From NCBI RefSeq assembly GCF_003340495.1, contig NZ_QASA01000001.1, positions 3,658,001 through 3,722,000 on the forward strand: DNA of 64,000 nt, in the 5' to 3' direction. The translations under genes and the position numbers were made by a program. Of the stretch, positions 44,580-54,835 are shown piece by piece; position 1 is the first letter of the stretch, and each line of letters starts with the position of its first letter. The stretch is from Adhaeribacter pallidiroseus. GTDB lineage: Bacteria > Bacteroidota > Bacteroidia > Cytophagales > Hymenobacteraceae. The notes under the pieces are model-generated. The model was not told the DNA's origin and ran no database searches. It saw only the letters and a list, made by a program, of their open reading frames with translations.

Positions 44580-45923
44580 TTACACTAATTTGGGCTCCCA
44601 ACCGGGCTCGTATTCACGCCGCCACAAGGCCATAGCTTCTTTATCGTTCAAAATATGGCCGTTCTTTTGGTCGCAGTTTAAAACCCGGCCGGTACGTTGC
44701 GCAATGTTTCCTAATTGGCACAGCAATACGCTTTTGTGACCAATTTCAATATCCCCGTTCGGGCGTTTACCCGTTCGGACGCAATCCAGAAAATTGTTGA
44801 TGTGGAAGGCATCTAGTTTATCGCCGGGGCCGGCCGGATCAATGGTATTAGTCTTGGCTTCGTCTTGCACTTTTTTTACCACTTTATTATTCATATCATA
44901 AATGGTATAATCATTATCGCCCGTCGTGACAATGGTGCCTTTATCGCCGTAAAAAATAGCGCCCCGGGCGCTGCCTTCGATGGGGTAATTGTTGCAGCTG
45001 CGGCCTTCCCAGGTGATAGCAATATTACCCGGAAAGTCCATACTGATAATTTGGGTATCTGGCGTTTCCCAATCGTCTTGGTAAGCGTAACGCCCGCCTA
45101 CCGAAGTTACCCGGGTCGGATACTCTACGCCCAGGCCCCAGCGCATCACATCTATTTCGTGGGTACCATTATTCAGGGCTTCGCCGGTGCCCCAGTTCCA
45201 GAACCAATGCCAATTGTAATGAATCAAATTATCCTGGTAAGGCTTGCGGGGCGCCGGGCCTTGCCACAATTCATAATCCAAATTAGCCGGCACGGGTATT
45301 TGCTTGCCCTTGCCAATGGGTTTACGATTGTTGGTGTACCAGCCTTTCGCTAAATAAGCTTTGCCAATAGCCCCGGATTTTAGCTCCTCCATGCATTCCA
45401 TAATGCGGGGCCACGACCGGCGCTGGTTACCCATTTGCACAATGCGGTTATATTTGCGGGCGGCTTCTACCAGTAACTCGCCTTCGTAGGGGTTATGGCT
45501 GCAAGGTTTCTCGACGTACACGTGTTTACCGGCCTGGCAGGCCAAAATTGCAGCGGGCGCATGCCAATGGTCCGGGGTGGCAATGTAGACGGCATCCAGG
45601 TTTTTATCATTTAAAATAGTCCGGAAATCTTTTACACCTTTTGGTTTCTTTTTGCTGATCTCCCCTACCCCCGAAATGGTTTTGGCCATGGCTGTAGCAT
45701 CTACGTCGCACACGTACATCACTTCGCAACCTGCTTGGCGGGCAAAGTTTTTGGTCATGCCGTTGCCGCGGCCGTTTACGCCCACAAACCCCATGCGTAC
45801 CCGGTCGTTAGCGCCCATAATACTGGCGTAACTTTTAGCGCTCATGCCAAAGGCTAAACCAACCGAACCCAGACCGGCTTTTTTAATAAATTCCCGGCGG
45901 GAGTTATTGTTACTGTTTATCAT
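44580..45923 (-). CDS. Tat-exported Gfo/Idh/MocA family oxidoreductase
   Basis: A 447-residue NAD(P)-dependent oxidoreductase. The N-terminus carries a twin-arginine signal (SRREFIKKAGLGSVGLAFGMSAKSYA), so it is exported folded with cofactor. The Rossmann domain (VRMGFVGVNGRGNGMTKNFA) leads to the family motifs IATPDHWHAPAAI and YVEKPCSHNPYE, then the C-terminal beta-sheet domain (HYNWHWFWNWGTGEALNNGTHEID). Bacteroidota members of this export type often act on glycosides or sugar acids outside the cytoplasm; the exact substrate is unknown. Monocistronic with its own terminator. Confidence 0.93.
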   Translation of the reverse strand: MINSNNNSRREFIKKAGLGSVGLAFGMSAKSYASIMGANDRVRMGFVGVNGRGNGMTKNFARQAGCEVMYVCDVDATAMAKTISGVGEISKKKPKGVKDFRTILNDKNLDAVYIATPDHWHAPAAILACQAGKHVYVEKPCSHNPYEGELLVEAARKYNRIVQMGNQRRSWPRIMECMEELKSGAIGKAYLAKGWYTNNRKPIGKGKQIPVPANLDYELWQGPAPRKPYQDNLIHYNWHWFWNWGTGEALNNGTHEIDVMRWGLGVEYPTRVTSVGGRYAYQDDWETPDTQIISMDFPGNIAITWEGRSCNNYPIEGSARGAIFYGDKGTIVTTGDNDYTIYDMNNKVVKKVQDEAKTNTIDPAGPGDKLDAFHINNFLDCVRTGKRPNGDIEIGHKSVLLCQLGNIAQRTGRVLNCDQKNGHILNDKEAMALWRREYEPGWEPKLV

Positions 45924-46256
45924 TTTACCGCTTATTTAAAGTATTTAGATATTGGTGCTTCGCCACATTAAAAGTTGTGCAATAAACATGAAAACAAACT
46001 ACAGTTACGTAATCATGTATTACTAGCAATTTTTATAATAAAGTAAGAAGTACATTAAATCGGGACACGAGAATTTAAAAAATTAAAAATCAACCTGATT
46101 TATCGGCTTTATGTACTCGCAAAAATAACCGAACCAACTGAACAAAAAGGATTACCCAGGTGCAGTTTACAAATTTTCCGCTGCAATTGCATGCATTTAT
46201 CCAGAGAAGTTTTTAGCTGGTTTTAAAGTTAAATTTAAAAAAAAGATAATTTTTGA
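45924..46256. other. intergenic region, no gene
   Basis: About 333 bases with AT-rich runs between two minus-strand genes; no hairpin or promoter box is clear. Confidence 0.35.
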
Positions 46257-47288
46257 CTATGCTACCTGTACTACTACTTTGCCCACCGTTTTGCCGCGCT
46301 GAAATACGTGAATTGCTTGGTGCATAGCCTTAAAAGGGTACACGTGGCCAATGTGCTGAGGAGCTAATGCAAGCGCCTGGAGCTTATAAAGTAATTGGTG
46401 CATGAGGTCGGTTTGCTCATACAGGTAAATCAAATTAAAACCCATGATAGATTTATTGAGCGTAGGTAACCGGAGCGGATCTATTTTGGGGCGCCGTAGA
46501 AACTTCCAAAAGAGCCCAGGATAATGAGGTTTAGCACTATGGCTGGCAAAACTTGCGTTGCCGTAAATCACCATACGCCCCATGGGAGCCAAAGCATTCC
46601 AGCCTTGTTGCAAAATTTTGCCACCAATGCATTCCATGATCAATAACAATGGCCGTTCGCCTAAGGTATTTTTTAAATTTTGGGCAAAATGCTTATCCCG
46701 CAGAATAATAGCATCGTAAGCTTCTTGTTTTTTTAAAAAATCTACTTTATCCGCTTGCCCCACGGTGCCAATAGTTTGCGCACCTACTATTTTACAAATC
46801 CGGTTTGCCAGAATGCCTACGCCACCGGCCGCACTGTGGATAAGCACCGTAATGCCCGGTTGTAAATTACCTAGTTCCAGAAGCGCGTAATAAGCAGTAA
46901 GCCCTTGTACCAGAAAACCGGCTCCTTCCGCAAAGCTCCAATCTTCGGGCAGTGGCACCACGTACCGGTAATGACTGTTAAGGTGGGAAGCGTATCCACC
47001 AAACTTGGTAACTCCCATTACTTTATCACCCACCTGCCAATTTTTCACTTCGGCTCCCACCGCTATAATTTCGCCGGAATACTCCAAGCCGGGCACGAAC
47101 GAACCCTTAGGCGTAGCGCTGTACAACCCTTGCATCGCAAAAATATCGGCAAAGTTTAACCCAATGGCTTTTACCATAACGCAGACTTCGTCGGGTTTTG
47201 GCGGAGCGAGGATTTCGGTTTGTAATTTTAAGTAATCAATGGAGCCCGCTTTGGGCATGCGGTATACCTGGCGTTGCATCATGGGCAA
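46257..47288 (-). CDS. VAT1-like zinc-independent MDR alcohol dehydrogenase/quinone oxidoreductase
   Basis: A 343-residue medium-chain dehydrogenase: GroES-like domain (VCVMVKAIGLNFADIFAMQGLY, FVPGLEYSGEIIAVG) and Rossmann domain (VLIHSAAGGVGILANRICKIVG). It lacks the structural-zinc cysteines, and the F-x-P-G-x-E-Y-S-G and C-terminal FLRRPKIDPLRLPTLNKSIMGFNL segments match the synaptic vesicle protein VAT-1 branch. It is probably an NADPH-dependent oxidoreductase of quinone- or enone-like substrates. The first residues (MPMM) leave a choice of start within four codons. Confidence 0.88.
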   Translation of the reverse strand: MPMMQRQVYRMPKAGSIDYLKLQTEILAPPKPDEVCVMVKAIGLNFADIFAMQGLYSATPKGSFVPGLEYSGEIIAVGAEVKNWQVGDKVMGVTKFGGYASHLNSHYRYVVPLPEDWSFAEGAGFLVQGLTAYYALLELGNLQPGITVLIHSAAGGVGILANRICKIVGAQTIGTVGQADKVDFLKKQEAYDAIILRDKHFAQNLKNTLGERPLLLIMECIGGKILQQGWNALAPMGRMVIYGNASFASHSAKPHYPGLFWKFLRRPKIDPLRLPTLNKSIMGFNLIYLYEQTDLMHQLLYKLQALALAPQHIGHVYPFKAMHQAIHVFQRGKTVGKVVVQVA

Positions 47289-47793
47289 TAAATTAAATTT
47301 TTTAAATTTTAAATGTATACTCTAAATGCTGGTGCCGGATGGTATTCAGTTCTAAAATTTTGCAGTAGCTGCATATTTCCGGTAAAAATTATTCAACGGA
47401 ACTAGTTTCTATTTATCTAAATTAACACGGTATAAAATTCTAAAATAAATAATGGCGGGGCTGTTTTTGTGTTTCGGTATATTTTCCCGCGCAAAGCCTT
47501 CCGATAAAAGTGCCGCCGCTAACCCGAGTTAAGAGTAATCCGAAGCAATTTTGGTAGATTTTGTGAAAAGAAATAAAATACTGGTTTACCGCTACGAATA
47601 GCTAAACCGGAAGAATGGGGTGACAAAGCAAAACAATTTAATTACCGCTATAAAAACTTTCAGCGGATAGTCCGGCCGAAAAGGCTAAAGCGATAACCAA
47701 GTGCAGGCTTATAATTTCCCAATGTGTTTAGGAAAACCAGATCTTTTTTTTAAAGCCTGAGAATTGTGATCCGGCGCCAGCTTCTAATCTATT
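47289..47793. other. intergenic region, no gene
   Basis: About 500 bases between two minus-strand genes; only short frames and AT runs. Confidence 0.35.
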
Positions 47794-48516
47794 TCAGAAT
47801 TGGTATTTTGTTCCTAAGGTGGGATATAATTGCACGGAATTACTGCTGCTTATTAAATGATAATAAATATTAAACTTGGAGCCCGCAGAAAATTTGTTTT
47901 TTACTCGGAACCAAATTTGCGGATCGCCGAAAAAAGCGAATTTTTTACCGGTAAGATGCCGGGTGTAATCGTTTCCCTGATTCTGGTTTTCCGTCCAGGC
48001 CACAAAACTGCCGGCCAGGAAAATGCTATAGTTTCGGAATCCTTTGCCGAAGTAAAAGGTGAATTGCGGGTCGTAACTAGGTTTATCAAAAGCATTGTAC
48101 CGGGCGGCTACATTGGTGGCAAACCAAGCCCCCTTCCACTGGAACGGGTACGAAACGCCCACTGCCCACGCATTTGGCAGGTAAAACCCGTAAGCATCCG
48201 GCGTTAAACCTAAACCACCGCTGTAGTTCAGATATAAGTATACCTTTGGTTTCCAGAATCGCAACGATTGGGAAATCTGCGTAAATGCTTGGGCTACGTT
48301 GTTCTTCTTGCCTTTAAAATCGGCCTGAAACTTTAACAGAAAAGAGCCGGTACCTACCGTATCTATATCCTTAAAATACTCAAAACTCAACGTCGGGAAA
48401 TTAACGGCATTTAACTTAGGATCGACGGTATGCCGGAAGTCGTAATGTAATTGAAGATTTTGGGAGGTTACCGGAATATAAAACAAGAAGAACAGCGCAA
48501 CAAACAGGTATTTCAT
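47794..48516 (-). CDS. DUF5020 outer-membrane beta-barrel-like protein
   Basis: A 240-residue exported protein (signal MKYLFVALFFLFYIPVTSQ) with amphipathic aromatic strands throughout (LQLHYDFRHTVDP, FPTLSFEYFKDID, VYLYLNYSGGLGL, AWAVGVSYPFQW, FTFYFGKGF, FAFFGDPQIWFRV) ending in a C-terminal Phe. It matches DUF5020, a family related to nucleoside-channel Tsx-like barrels in Bacteroidota. It would form a small outer-membrane barrel. Monocistronic and divergent from the frameshifted gene at 48652. Confidence 0.85.
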   Translation of the reverse strand: MKYLFVALFFLFYIPVTSQNLQLHYDFRHTVDPKLNAVNFPTLSFEYFKDIDTVGTGSFLLKFQADFKGKKNNVAQAFTQISQSLRFWKPKVYLYLNYSGGLGLTPDAYGFYLPNAWAVGVSYPFQWKGAWFATNVAARYNAFDKPSYDPQFTFYFGKGFRNYSIFLAGSFVAWTENQNQGNDYTRHLTGKKFAFFGDPQIWFRVKNKFSAGSKFNIYYHLISSSNSVQLYPTLGTKYQF

Positions 48517-48651
48517 AAAAGTTAAGGTTTAATGATAACTTTAACAAAAAACTGCTTTTGTTAGGCAGAACCGTGGAATTACGGTGGAACTTTCCAGAAT
48601 TTTGCCGGAATTCCGAAAGAAATTCGTAAATAGAATAGATAAATAATAAAA

Positions 48652-49843
48652 ATGAGAGATTTAAATGAAGCAATTTTTCTTCGTTTGTTTCAAGAGGCCT
48701 ACGAAAAGTGCTTTCATTACTCCTTAACCATTCCCCTTTCCGAAACGGATAGCAAGTTTTTTTCAAACGAGATTCTGGACCATACCGGATTGGTAATCGG
48801 CGCGAAAAGTTTAAAAATTACTCCGTATTTGTTCTTCATGCTAAAGAGGAGGCCAAAAAGAGAATCCATCTGTAGCGACCTTAGATACCCTTGCCCGGTA
48901 TGTTCTTCAGGCCCCTTATACCGACGAAGCACAAAGGCAGGCCCAAGATGGCCCTTATCAATATTGGTTTCAATACAAAAGCAAGTATCCGGCTAACGCA
49001 CTAAAAAATGAGAATTTTCCCAATGAGCGTTTACCTATAAACCAGAAGAAAATCCGTATTATTTTTAGTATTACTGTAATAATAACTCTTGGATTAGTAG
49101 GGCTTAACTTTTTATTACCCCGGAACGAAAATAAAATATTTACCGACCATTTTAATTCGGTGCAGGAAGATTCTTTAAAAAGCAGGGGCTGGCTCGTTAA
49201 AACCATTGATGCGGCCTGGTGGAAGCAACGCAACGTAAAACCTGGGTATCTTTCCTTATATACCCTTACCGGTGACAACTGGGGAAATACCCAATACCCG
49301 GCCGGAATAAAAAACTTAGTAATAAGAGAAATAGCAGCGGAGTGTTTTACCTCGGAGGTACATTTGGCAAATTTCTTCCCGCAACAAAACTGGCAGCAAG
49401 CGGGAATTATACTTTCTGAAGACGCTTCGTTTACCGGTAAAATGCTCAGGCTTTCCATTTCTTACAATGATTATTTCGGGGGATACCAAAATTTTCCCGA
49501 AATAATTATTCAAGCCATTAGCTCATCCGAAAGTGGAAGTAAAACTAAACCGGAAGAAATTGCGCATTTACCGCTTTTTACGATCCAACCAAATCAGGAA
49601 CCCCTGGTCAGAAAAAATCTTTTGAAATCGGCCCTTAAAATTGAAAAAAAAGGAAATCACTATCGCTTTTTATATACAACAGGAGAAATGGAGAATTTTG
49701 CGTTTAAAGAAGCCGTCAGCAAAGATTTAGACATACAACCTAAGTACATTGGTTTGTTTGCGATGCAAGGTTTAGCTAAAAATAGCGTTATTCCGGCCGC
49801 TTTTGATGCATTTAACTTTATAAGTATTTCTTGCGACAATTAA
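48652..49843 (+). pseudogene. membrane-anchored protein gene interrupted by two A-tract frameshifts
   Basis: Three frames join into one ~397-residue protein. Frame 1 runs MRDLNEAIFLRLFQEAY... to GAKSLK at 48813. If the A5 tract at 48813-48817 is read as A6, the next frame gives NYSVFVLHAKEEAKK. If the A5 tract at 48855-48859 is also read as A6, it gives ENPSVATLDTLARYVLQAPY..., then a transmembrane helix (IRIIFSITVIITLGLVGLNFLL, ~49050-49112), continuing in frame to the stop at 49843 (RGWLVKTIDAAWWKQRN, WQQAGIILSEDASFTG, YNDYFGGYQNFPEIIIQA). The extracytoplasmic part looks like a jelly-roll or DUF1349-type concanavalin fold. It could be a real double mutation or homopolymer sequencing error. 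The 3' part alone has no ATG start, only GTG at 49160. Confidence 0.75.
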
Positions 49844-50170
49844 CGCGGAAATTAACAGGAGAACCAACTTTATCGAGTTATCCGGAACATAACACTCGTT
49901 CGGCTAATAAAATTAAAGCTTCACCAGTGGAAAACTAACTGGCCAGAATGCTCCCAGCGACAAGCTGGGAGCAGAAAAGCATTAAAATGCAGGAAGGATT
50001 CTAGCACCTTTAGGCTAAAAATTTAAAATTAATTTTTCAGGAGAACATAAGGGCTAAACCTCCTCCCAAAAAGACTTTTATAATATTAAGTAATAAAACG
50101 GAGAACATGGGCAACCCGATAATTAGTGGGAATACCAATCCTTACATTTATCCGCGCAAATGCTTTTGGC
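49844..50170. other. intergenic region with one hairpin
   Basis: GCTCCCAGC / GCTGGGAGC, a perfect 9-bp stem with a 5-base loop at 49950-49972, lies about 107 bases past the preceding stop; no U-run follows. Confidence 0.45.
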
Positions 50171-51157
50171 TTATTTACTATCCCGATCCACCATTTTCTC
50201 GCTGGCTTCGTCGTAGCGGTTGCCGGTGTTGGGGTATTTAGCTAACAATTCTTCTATTTGTTGCAGGTTCTGGTCGGTTAATTTTACGTCTACGCTGCCG
50301 GCGTTATCGGTTAGTTTGTCCCGTTTTTTGGTACCGGGTATCGGGATAATGTTTTCGCCTTGGGCCAGCACCCAAGAGATAGCCAATTGCGCCGGGGAGC
50401 AACTCATTTGGGTAGCTAAATCGGCAAAAGCAGCAGCCAGTTTTTGATTATTGTCCTGGTATTCCTGTTGGTAGCGCGGCAGTTTTTTCCGGAAATCAGT
50501 ATCCGGCAGCTCGCTTAAATTTAAGGTGTTGGTCATTAAACCGCGGGCCAAAGGGCTAAACGGCACAAAGGTAATTCCTAACTCTTGGCAAGCCGGTAAC
50601 ACATTATTTTCTACATCGCGGGTTAACAGCGAATATTCACTTTGCACGGCACTGATCGGGTGCACCGCGTGCGCCTTTTTAATTGAACTTACCGAAGCTT
50701 CGGATAAACCTAAATAACGCACCTTGCCTGCTTTTACCAGTTCGGCCATGCCACCCACCATTTCTTCTACCGGTACGTTGGGGTCGATGCGGTGGGCATA
50801 GTACAAATCAATGGTATCGATTTTTAATCTTTTTAAGCTGGCTTCTACAGCTTGGCGCATGTAAGCCGGGGAACCGTTAAAAACCATGTTGCCGCCGGCA
50901 TCCTGGGTAAAGCCAAACTTGGTAGAGATAAAAATCTTGTCCCGGTTGGGTACCAGTACTTTCGAAATTAATTCCTCGTTTTTACCGCTGCCGTACACAT
51001 CGGCGGTATCCCAAAAGTTAATTCCCAGATCCAAAGCGTGGTGCAAGGTAGCAATCGATTCTTCATCGTCGGGTACCCCGTAGGCGTGACTCATGCTCAT
51101 GCAGCCCAGCCCAATGGCCGACAACTGCTCGTTGTTTCCTAATTTTCGGTATTGCAT
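50171..51157 (-). CDS. aldo/keto reductase (AKR)
   Basis: A 328-residue TIM-barrel NADPH-dependent oxidoreductase: [13 protein letters not shown] opening, [26 protein letters not shown] (catalytic Asp-Tyr), the Lys in IFISTKFGF, and the His of [10 protein letters not shown] complete the Asp-Tyr-Lys-His tetrad. The cofactor-end [19 protein letters not shown] is present. It resembles the AKR13-type subfamily. It reduces carbonyl substrates; identity unknown. Divergent from the Tat-exported glycoside hydrolase-like gene. Confidence 0.95.
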   Translation of the reverse strand: MQYRKLGNNEQLSAIGLGCMSMSHAYGVPDDEESIATLHHALDLGINFWDTADVYGSGKNEELISKVLVPNRDKIFISTKFGFTQDAGGNMVFNGSPAYMRQAVEASLKRLKIDTIDLYYAHRIDPNVPVEEMVGGMAELVKAGKVRYLGLSEASVSSIKKAHAVHPISAVQSEYSLLTRDVENNVLPACQELGITFVPFSPLARGLMTNTLNLSELPDTDFRKKLPRYQQEYQDNNQKLAAAFADLATQMSCSPAQLAISWVLAQGENIIPIPGTKKRDKLTDNAGSVDVKLTDQNLQQIEELLAKYPNTGNRYDEASEKMVDRDSK

Positions 51158-51382
51158 ACGTGTTTTTTTAAAATTTTTAAAATTTTTGTAGCCCCCTTAT
51201 CGGGTATATCTACTTTCAAGCTTGTACGAATCCAATAACATATAGATGGTTTTATAGAATTTAACTTATTGGCTCTTCTAAAAATAAGAGCGATTTAATA
51301 GCAGGCAAAAGTATTTTTATTGCCGGCTAAAGTGTATACTTTGGGTGCAAATATAGTTTTTGCCCAAACCGTTTGCCTCTTT

Positions 51383-53581
51383 ATGCACCGAAGAAGTTTT
51401 ATCAAAACCACTGCTGTAGTGGGCGGCGCTTATGCCCTGGCCAGTACCGCTACTTTAGCCAAAATAATAGAGCCGAAAGAATTGCCCTGGTTCAATCGTT
51501 CGATGCGTTGGGCGCAGCTGGCCTTCGTGGAAACCGACCCGGAGAAATACGACCCGGATTTTTGGCTGGACTATTTTAAACGTTTGCACCTGGATGGGGT
51601 TTTGTTAAGCGCGGGCGGAAGTGTGGCCTTTTACCCGACCCAAATACCGCTGCATTACCGGAGTGCCTGGCTGAAAGATAAAGACATGCTCGGTTACATG
51701 GTAGATGGCTGCCGAAAAATGAACATGTCGATTATCTTACGCACCGATCCGCACGCGGCCCGTCAAAAAATGTATGAGGCGCACCCCGATTGGATTCATA
51801 CGAATGCGAACGGCGAGAAACGGCAGCACTGGGCAAACCCGGAACTGTGGGTAACCTGTGCTCTGGGACCTTACAATTTTGAATTTATGAAGCAGGTGAA
51901 CCAGGAAATAATGACCCGCTACCAACCGGACGCTATTTTCTCGAACCGCTGGTCGGGCCACGGTATTTGCTACTGCGAACATTGCAAACCCAGCTTTAAG
52001 GCTTACTCCGGCTACGAGCTACCCCCGACCATTGCGGTAAACAACAGTACCGCCATGGCTCCCGGCGACAAGAACGATCCGGCTTACCGCCAATACGTAA
52101 CCTGGCGCACCGAACGGCTGCGGGAACTGTGGTTTTTATGGGACAGCGAAATCCGGAAACAAAAATTTACTTCCCGTTTTATTCCCAACGGTTTTCCGGA
52201 TAAGCTCGCCACTGGCAAACAATCCGACTTCTTTTTCGCCGACCAGCAACAGCGCACCGGCACCATTCCGCCGTGGTCGAATGGCAAACACGCCAAAGAG
52301 CTCCGGGCCACTATGGGCATGAAACACCAGGTCGGTATTTTTGGGGTGGGCATCGAAGAACAATACCGCTGGAAAGCTTCGGTGCAGGATAATGCCGAAA
52401 TTAAAATCTGGGTGTCGGAAGGTACCGCCAACGGTTTACTGCCTTGTTTTGTAAAATTTGGCGGCGAAGTACAAGATAAACGCTGGCTTACCACTGTGGA
52501 GCAATTGTACCAAAGCTATTACAAAAACGAAAAATACCTGCGCAACACCGCGCCCCTGGCGCGCGTGGGAGTGGTCTATTCCGAACAAACTGCTAAAAAC
52601 TACGGCGAAAAAGCCTGGCAGAAGAACTACGCCGATCATGGCAACGGCATTTACCACGCGCTAATAGAAGACCGGCTGCCTTTTGAAATGGTGAATGACC
52701 AATTATTAGATGCCGTCACCCTGAAGCCCTTTAAATTGCTCATCCTGCCTAACATTGCGTTTCTTTCTAAAAAACAATGCGAGCAGTTGCGGCAATTCGT
52801 AAACAATGGCGGCAGCCTGGTAGCCACTTATGAAACCTCGCTCTACGACGAAGCAGGCCAGCAACTACCGGATTTTGGTTTAGCCGATATATTTGGGGTA
52901 AGCTACAACCAAGCCGTAGAAGGCCCCATGAAAAATAGCTACCTACGCTTAAAAAGCGAGGCTGCTTCCGGTAAATATCATCCGGTATTAAAAGATTTAG
53001 AAGATGCCTACCAGATTATAAATACCACTCATCAAGTAAAAGTGCAACCCAAAACTACTTTCCCGAGTCCGGTTACCTTAGTACCTACTTACCCCGATTT
53101 ACCCATGGAAGATTTGTACTCGCGCCAGCCGGAAACTACTACCCGGGAACTGTACCTGCGCGAAGGAGGCAAAGGCCGCGTGGCCTATTTCCCCGGCGAC
53201 CTCGACCGTACTTTCTGGCAATACATGAGTTCGGACCATGGTAAACTGCTGCGCAATACTTTCCGATGGGCTTTAAACGAAGACCCGATGGTGGAGGTAA
53301 CAGGACCTGGGATTATGGATGTAACTACCTGGCAGCAAAAAAGCTCTTTAACGGTACATTTAGTAAACCTCACGAACCCTATGATGTTAAAAGCACCGTT
53401 CCGGGAACTCATTCCGGTAGATGTTCAGGTAAAAATCCGGGTGCCGCAAAACAAAAAAGTAACCCAGGTGCAATTGCTCTTAAGTGAACAGAAACCGGTT
53501 TATGAATTTAAAAATAATATGATAAGCTTACAAGTAAACCAATTAACCGCTCACGAAATAATAGCTTTAGATTTAACCTAA
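51383..53581 (+). CDS. Tat-exported glycoside hydrolase-like protein with beta-galactosidase trimerisation-like domain
   Basis: A ~732-residue protein. The start at ATG 51383 gives a twin-arginine signal (MHRRSFIKTTAVVGGAYALA); the longer frame from 51320 would bury it. A TIM-barrel-like N-half (MRWAQLAFVETDPEKYDPDFWLDYF, DPHAARQKMYEAHPDWI, FMKQVNQEIMTRYQPDAIFSNRW, CYCEHCKPSFKAYSG) resembles GH29/GH42-type hydrolases. After ~380 comes a flavodoxin-like region (LLILPNIAFLSKKQCEQLRQFVNNGGSLVATYETSLYDE split), typical of the GH42 trimerisation domain. A beta-rich C-terminus follows. Sugar specificity is unknown. It is flanked by AKR and T9SS genes. Confidence 0.8.
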   Translation: MHRRSFIKTTAVVGGAYALASTATLAKIIEPKELPWFNRSMRWAQLAFVETDPEKYDPDFWLDYFKRLHLDGVLLSAGGSVAFYPTQIPLHYRSAWLKDKDMLGYMVDGCRKMNMSIILRTDPHAARQKMYEAHPDWIHTNANGEKRQHWANPELWVTCALGPYNFEFMKQVNQEIMTRYQPDAIFSNRWSGHGICYCEHCKPSFKAYSGYELPPTIAVNNSTAMAPGDKNDPAYRQYVTWRTERLRELWFLWDSEIRKQKFTSRFIPNGFPDKLATGKQSDFFFADQQQRTGTIPPWSNGKHAKELRATMGMKHQVGIFGVGIEEQYRWKASVQDNAEIKIWVSEGTANGLLPCFVKFGGEVQDKRWLTTVEQLYQSYYKNEKYLRNTAPLARVGVVYSEQTAKNYGEKAWQKNYADHGNGIYHALIEDRLPFEMVNDQLLDAVTLKPFKLLILPNIAFLSKKQCEQLRQFVNNGGSLVATYETSLYDEAGQQLPDFGLADIFGVSYNQAVEGPMKNSYLRLKSEAASGKYHPVLKDLEDAYQIINTTHQVKVQPKTTFPSPVTLVPTYPDLPMEDLYSRQPETTTRELYLREGGKGRVAYFPGDLDRTFWQYMSSDHGKLLRNTFRWALNEDPMVEVTGPGIMDVTTWQQKSSLTVHLVNLTNPMMLKAPFRELIPVDVQVKIRVPQNKKVTQVQLLLSEQKPVYEFKNNMISLQVNQLTAHEIIALDLT

Positions 53582-54835
53582 TACTATTGATTTACAATAA
53601 ATTAAAAAATTAAAGTACAATTTTCAATAATCCTGCTCTCGGCAATAAGGCACCTGGGTAAAAGGAGTTCTAGCCCAAATAAAGGAAACAATACTAAGGC
53701 TGGTTTATTCGGACACTCGCGCAAAAGAGCCCACTTATATAAAATTTTTAATTTTTTTTTGTACCAGCAAAAGTATTTTATTTTATATTGCAGCGCCATA
53801 TAAGCTTTAAAGGCAATAAAATTTTAACAAAATTTTTACCATTGATGCTTTTTAATGAAACAGATTTTATTTATCAGGACCGTAGTTTCTGCTCTCAAAT
53901 AGAAACATTCGTGTTAGTGTTCTTTTAATTGAAAACAGAAAATGGCCTGATTCCCTAATGATAGTTAGTCTATTTTGTAATGTTATTATTTGGTGCTTCC
54001 CGATCTATCTGTCTTGATGTAAGTCAGATTGCTATTCCTGGCGACTCTCCGTATTACTCTGGTTTTTTAAAATTCAGCCCTTCTAAGCACTATCTACTTT
54101 AGTCTTAAAAGTAATAAATAGAACAGGTTTTAAAATAAAATTGCAATCGCGTATCATTTAGAAATTTTCTCAATTATGTTATTTTTCTGTCCTTCTTAGA
54201 TAAAGCTAATAATCAGCGGTAATTTCTTTTGCTCTCGGCGTTCATCTTACTAACCCCAATTTTAAATTTTTAACATTTAGGGTTGCATTTTAAAACGTCA
54301 GGGTATGTAATAAAGGAATCCTGCTCAATTAAACTTTGGATGAGCGCTGCCCTTTAAATTAAAAAGATTTATTACTTAGTAACGTAACTCTTGACCCGGG
54401 CTCGGGCAGGCCTGCTTTTTCCGGAGAATTGGTATTACAGATTATGTTTTCTAATTAAATTGTTTTGTTATGAGTCAAAAATTTTCTTCCTATCTCCGCA
54501 ACAAACTACTTCTATCCTAAAATGTCAAATGCATGTAAGTTACCTTCATGCATACGGAACTTTCAGGACAGAAGCCAAGCTCCCCTGTTCTTGGTATTTG
54601 AAGCAAATAGCTTCTCTTGTTTGCTTTCAAATTTAATATGTCAGGCTTATGTACCAGATTATCTTACTGTTTGAGCAAAGAGATTTTAGCGACCAAACTT
54701 CCTGATTGCTCCTTATTTTAAGCGCATCTATTTAGTTGGCCCTAGCCGTGCCTGTTGTATTTGCTTGCTTTCCTTTTTAGGATTTCGAATTCAGGGTTAT
54801 TCAAAATTGTATGAAACCTATAAAATTTTAATATA
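53582..54835. other. long intergenic region (about 1.25 kb)
   Basis: No plausible gene. A plus-strand frame at 54391-54636 and a minus-strand one at 53602-53799 have unconvincing composition. No strong hairpin, tRNA or repeat is seen; the promoter for the T9SS gene must lie here. Confidence 0.35.
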
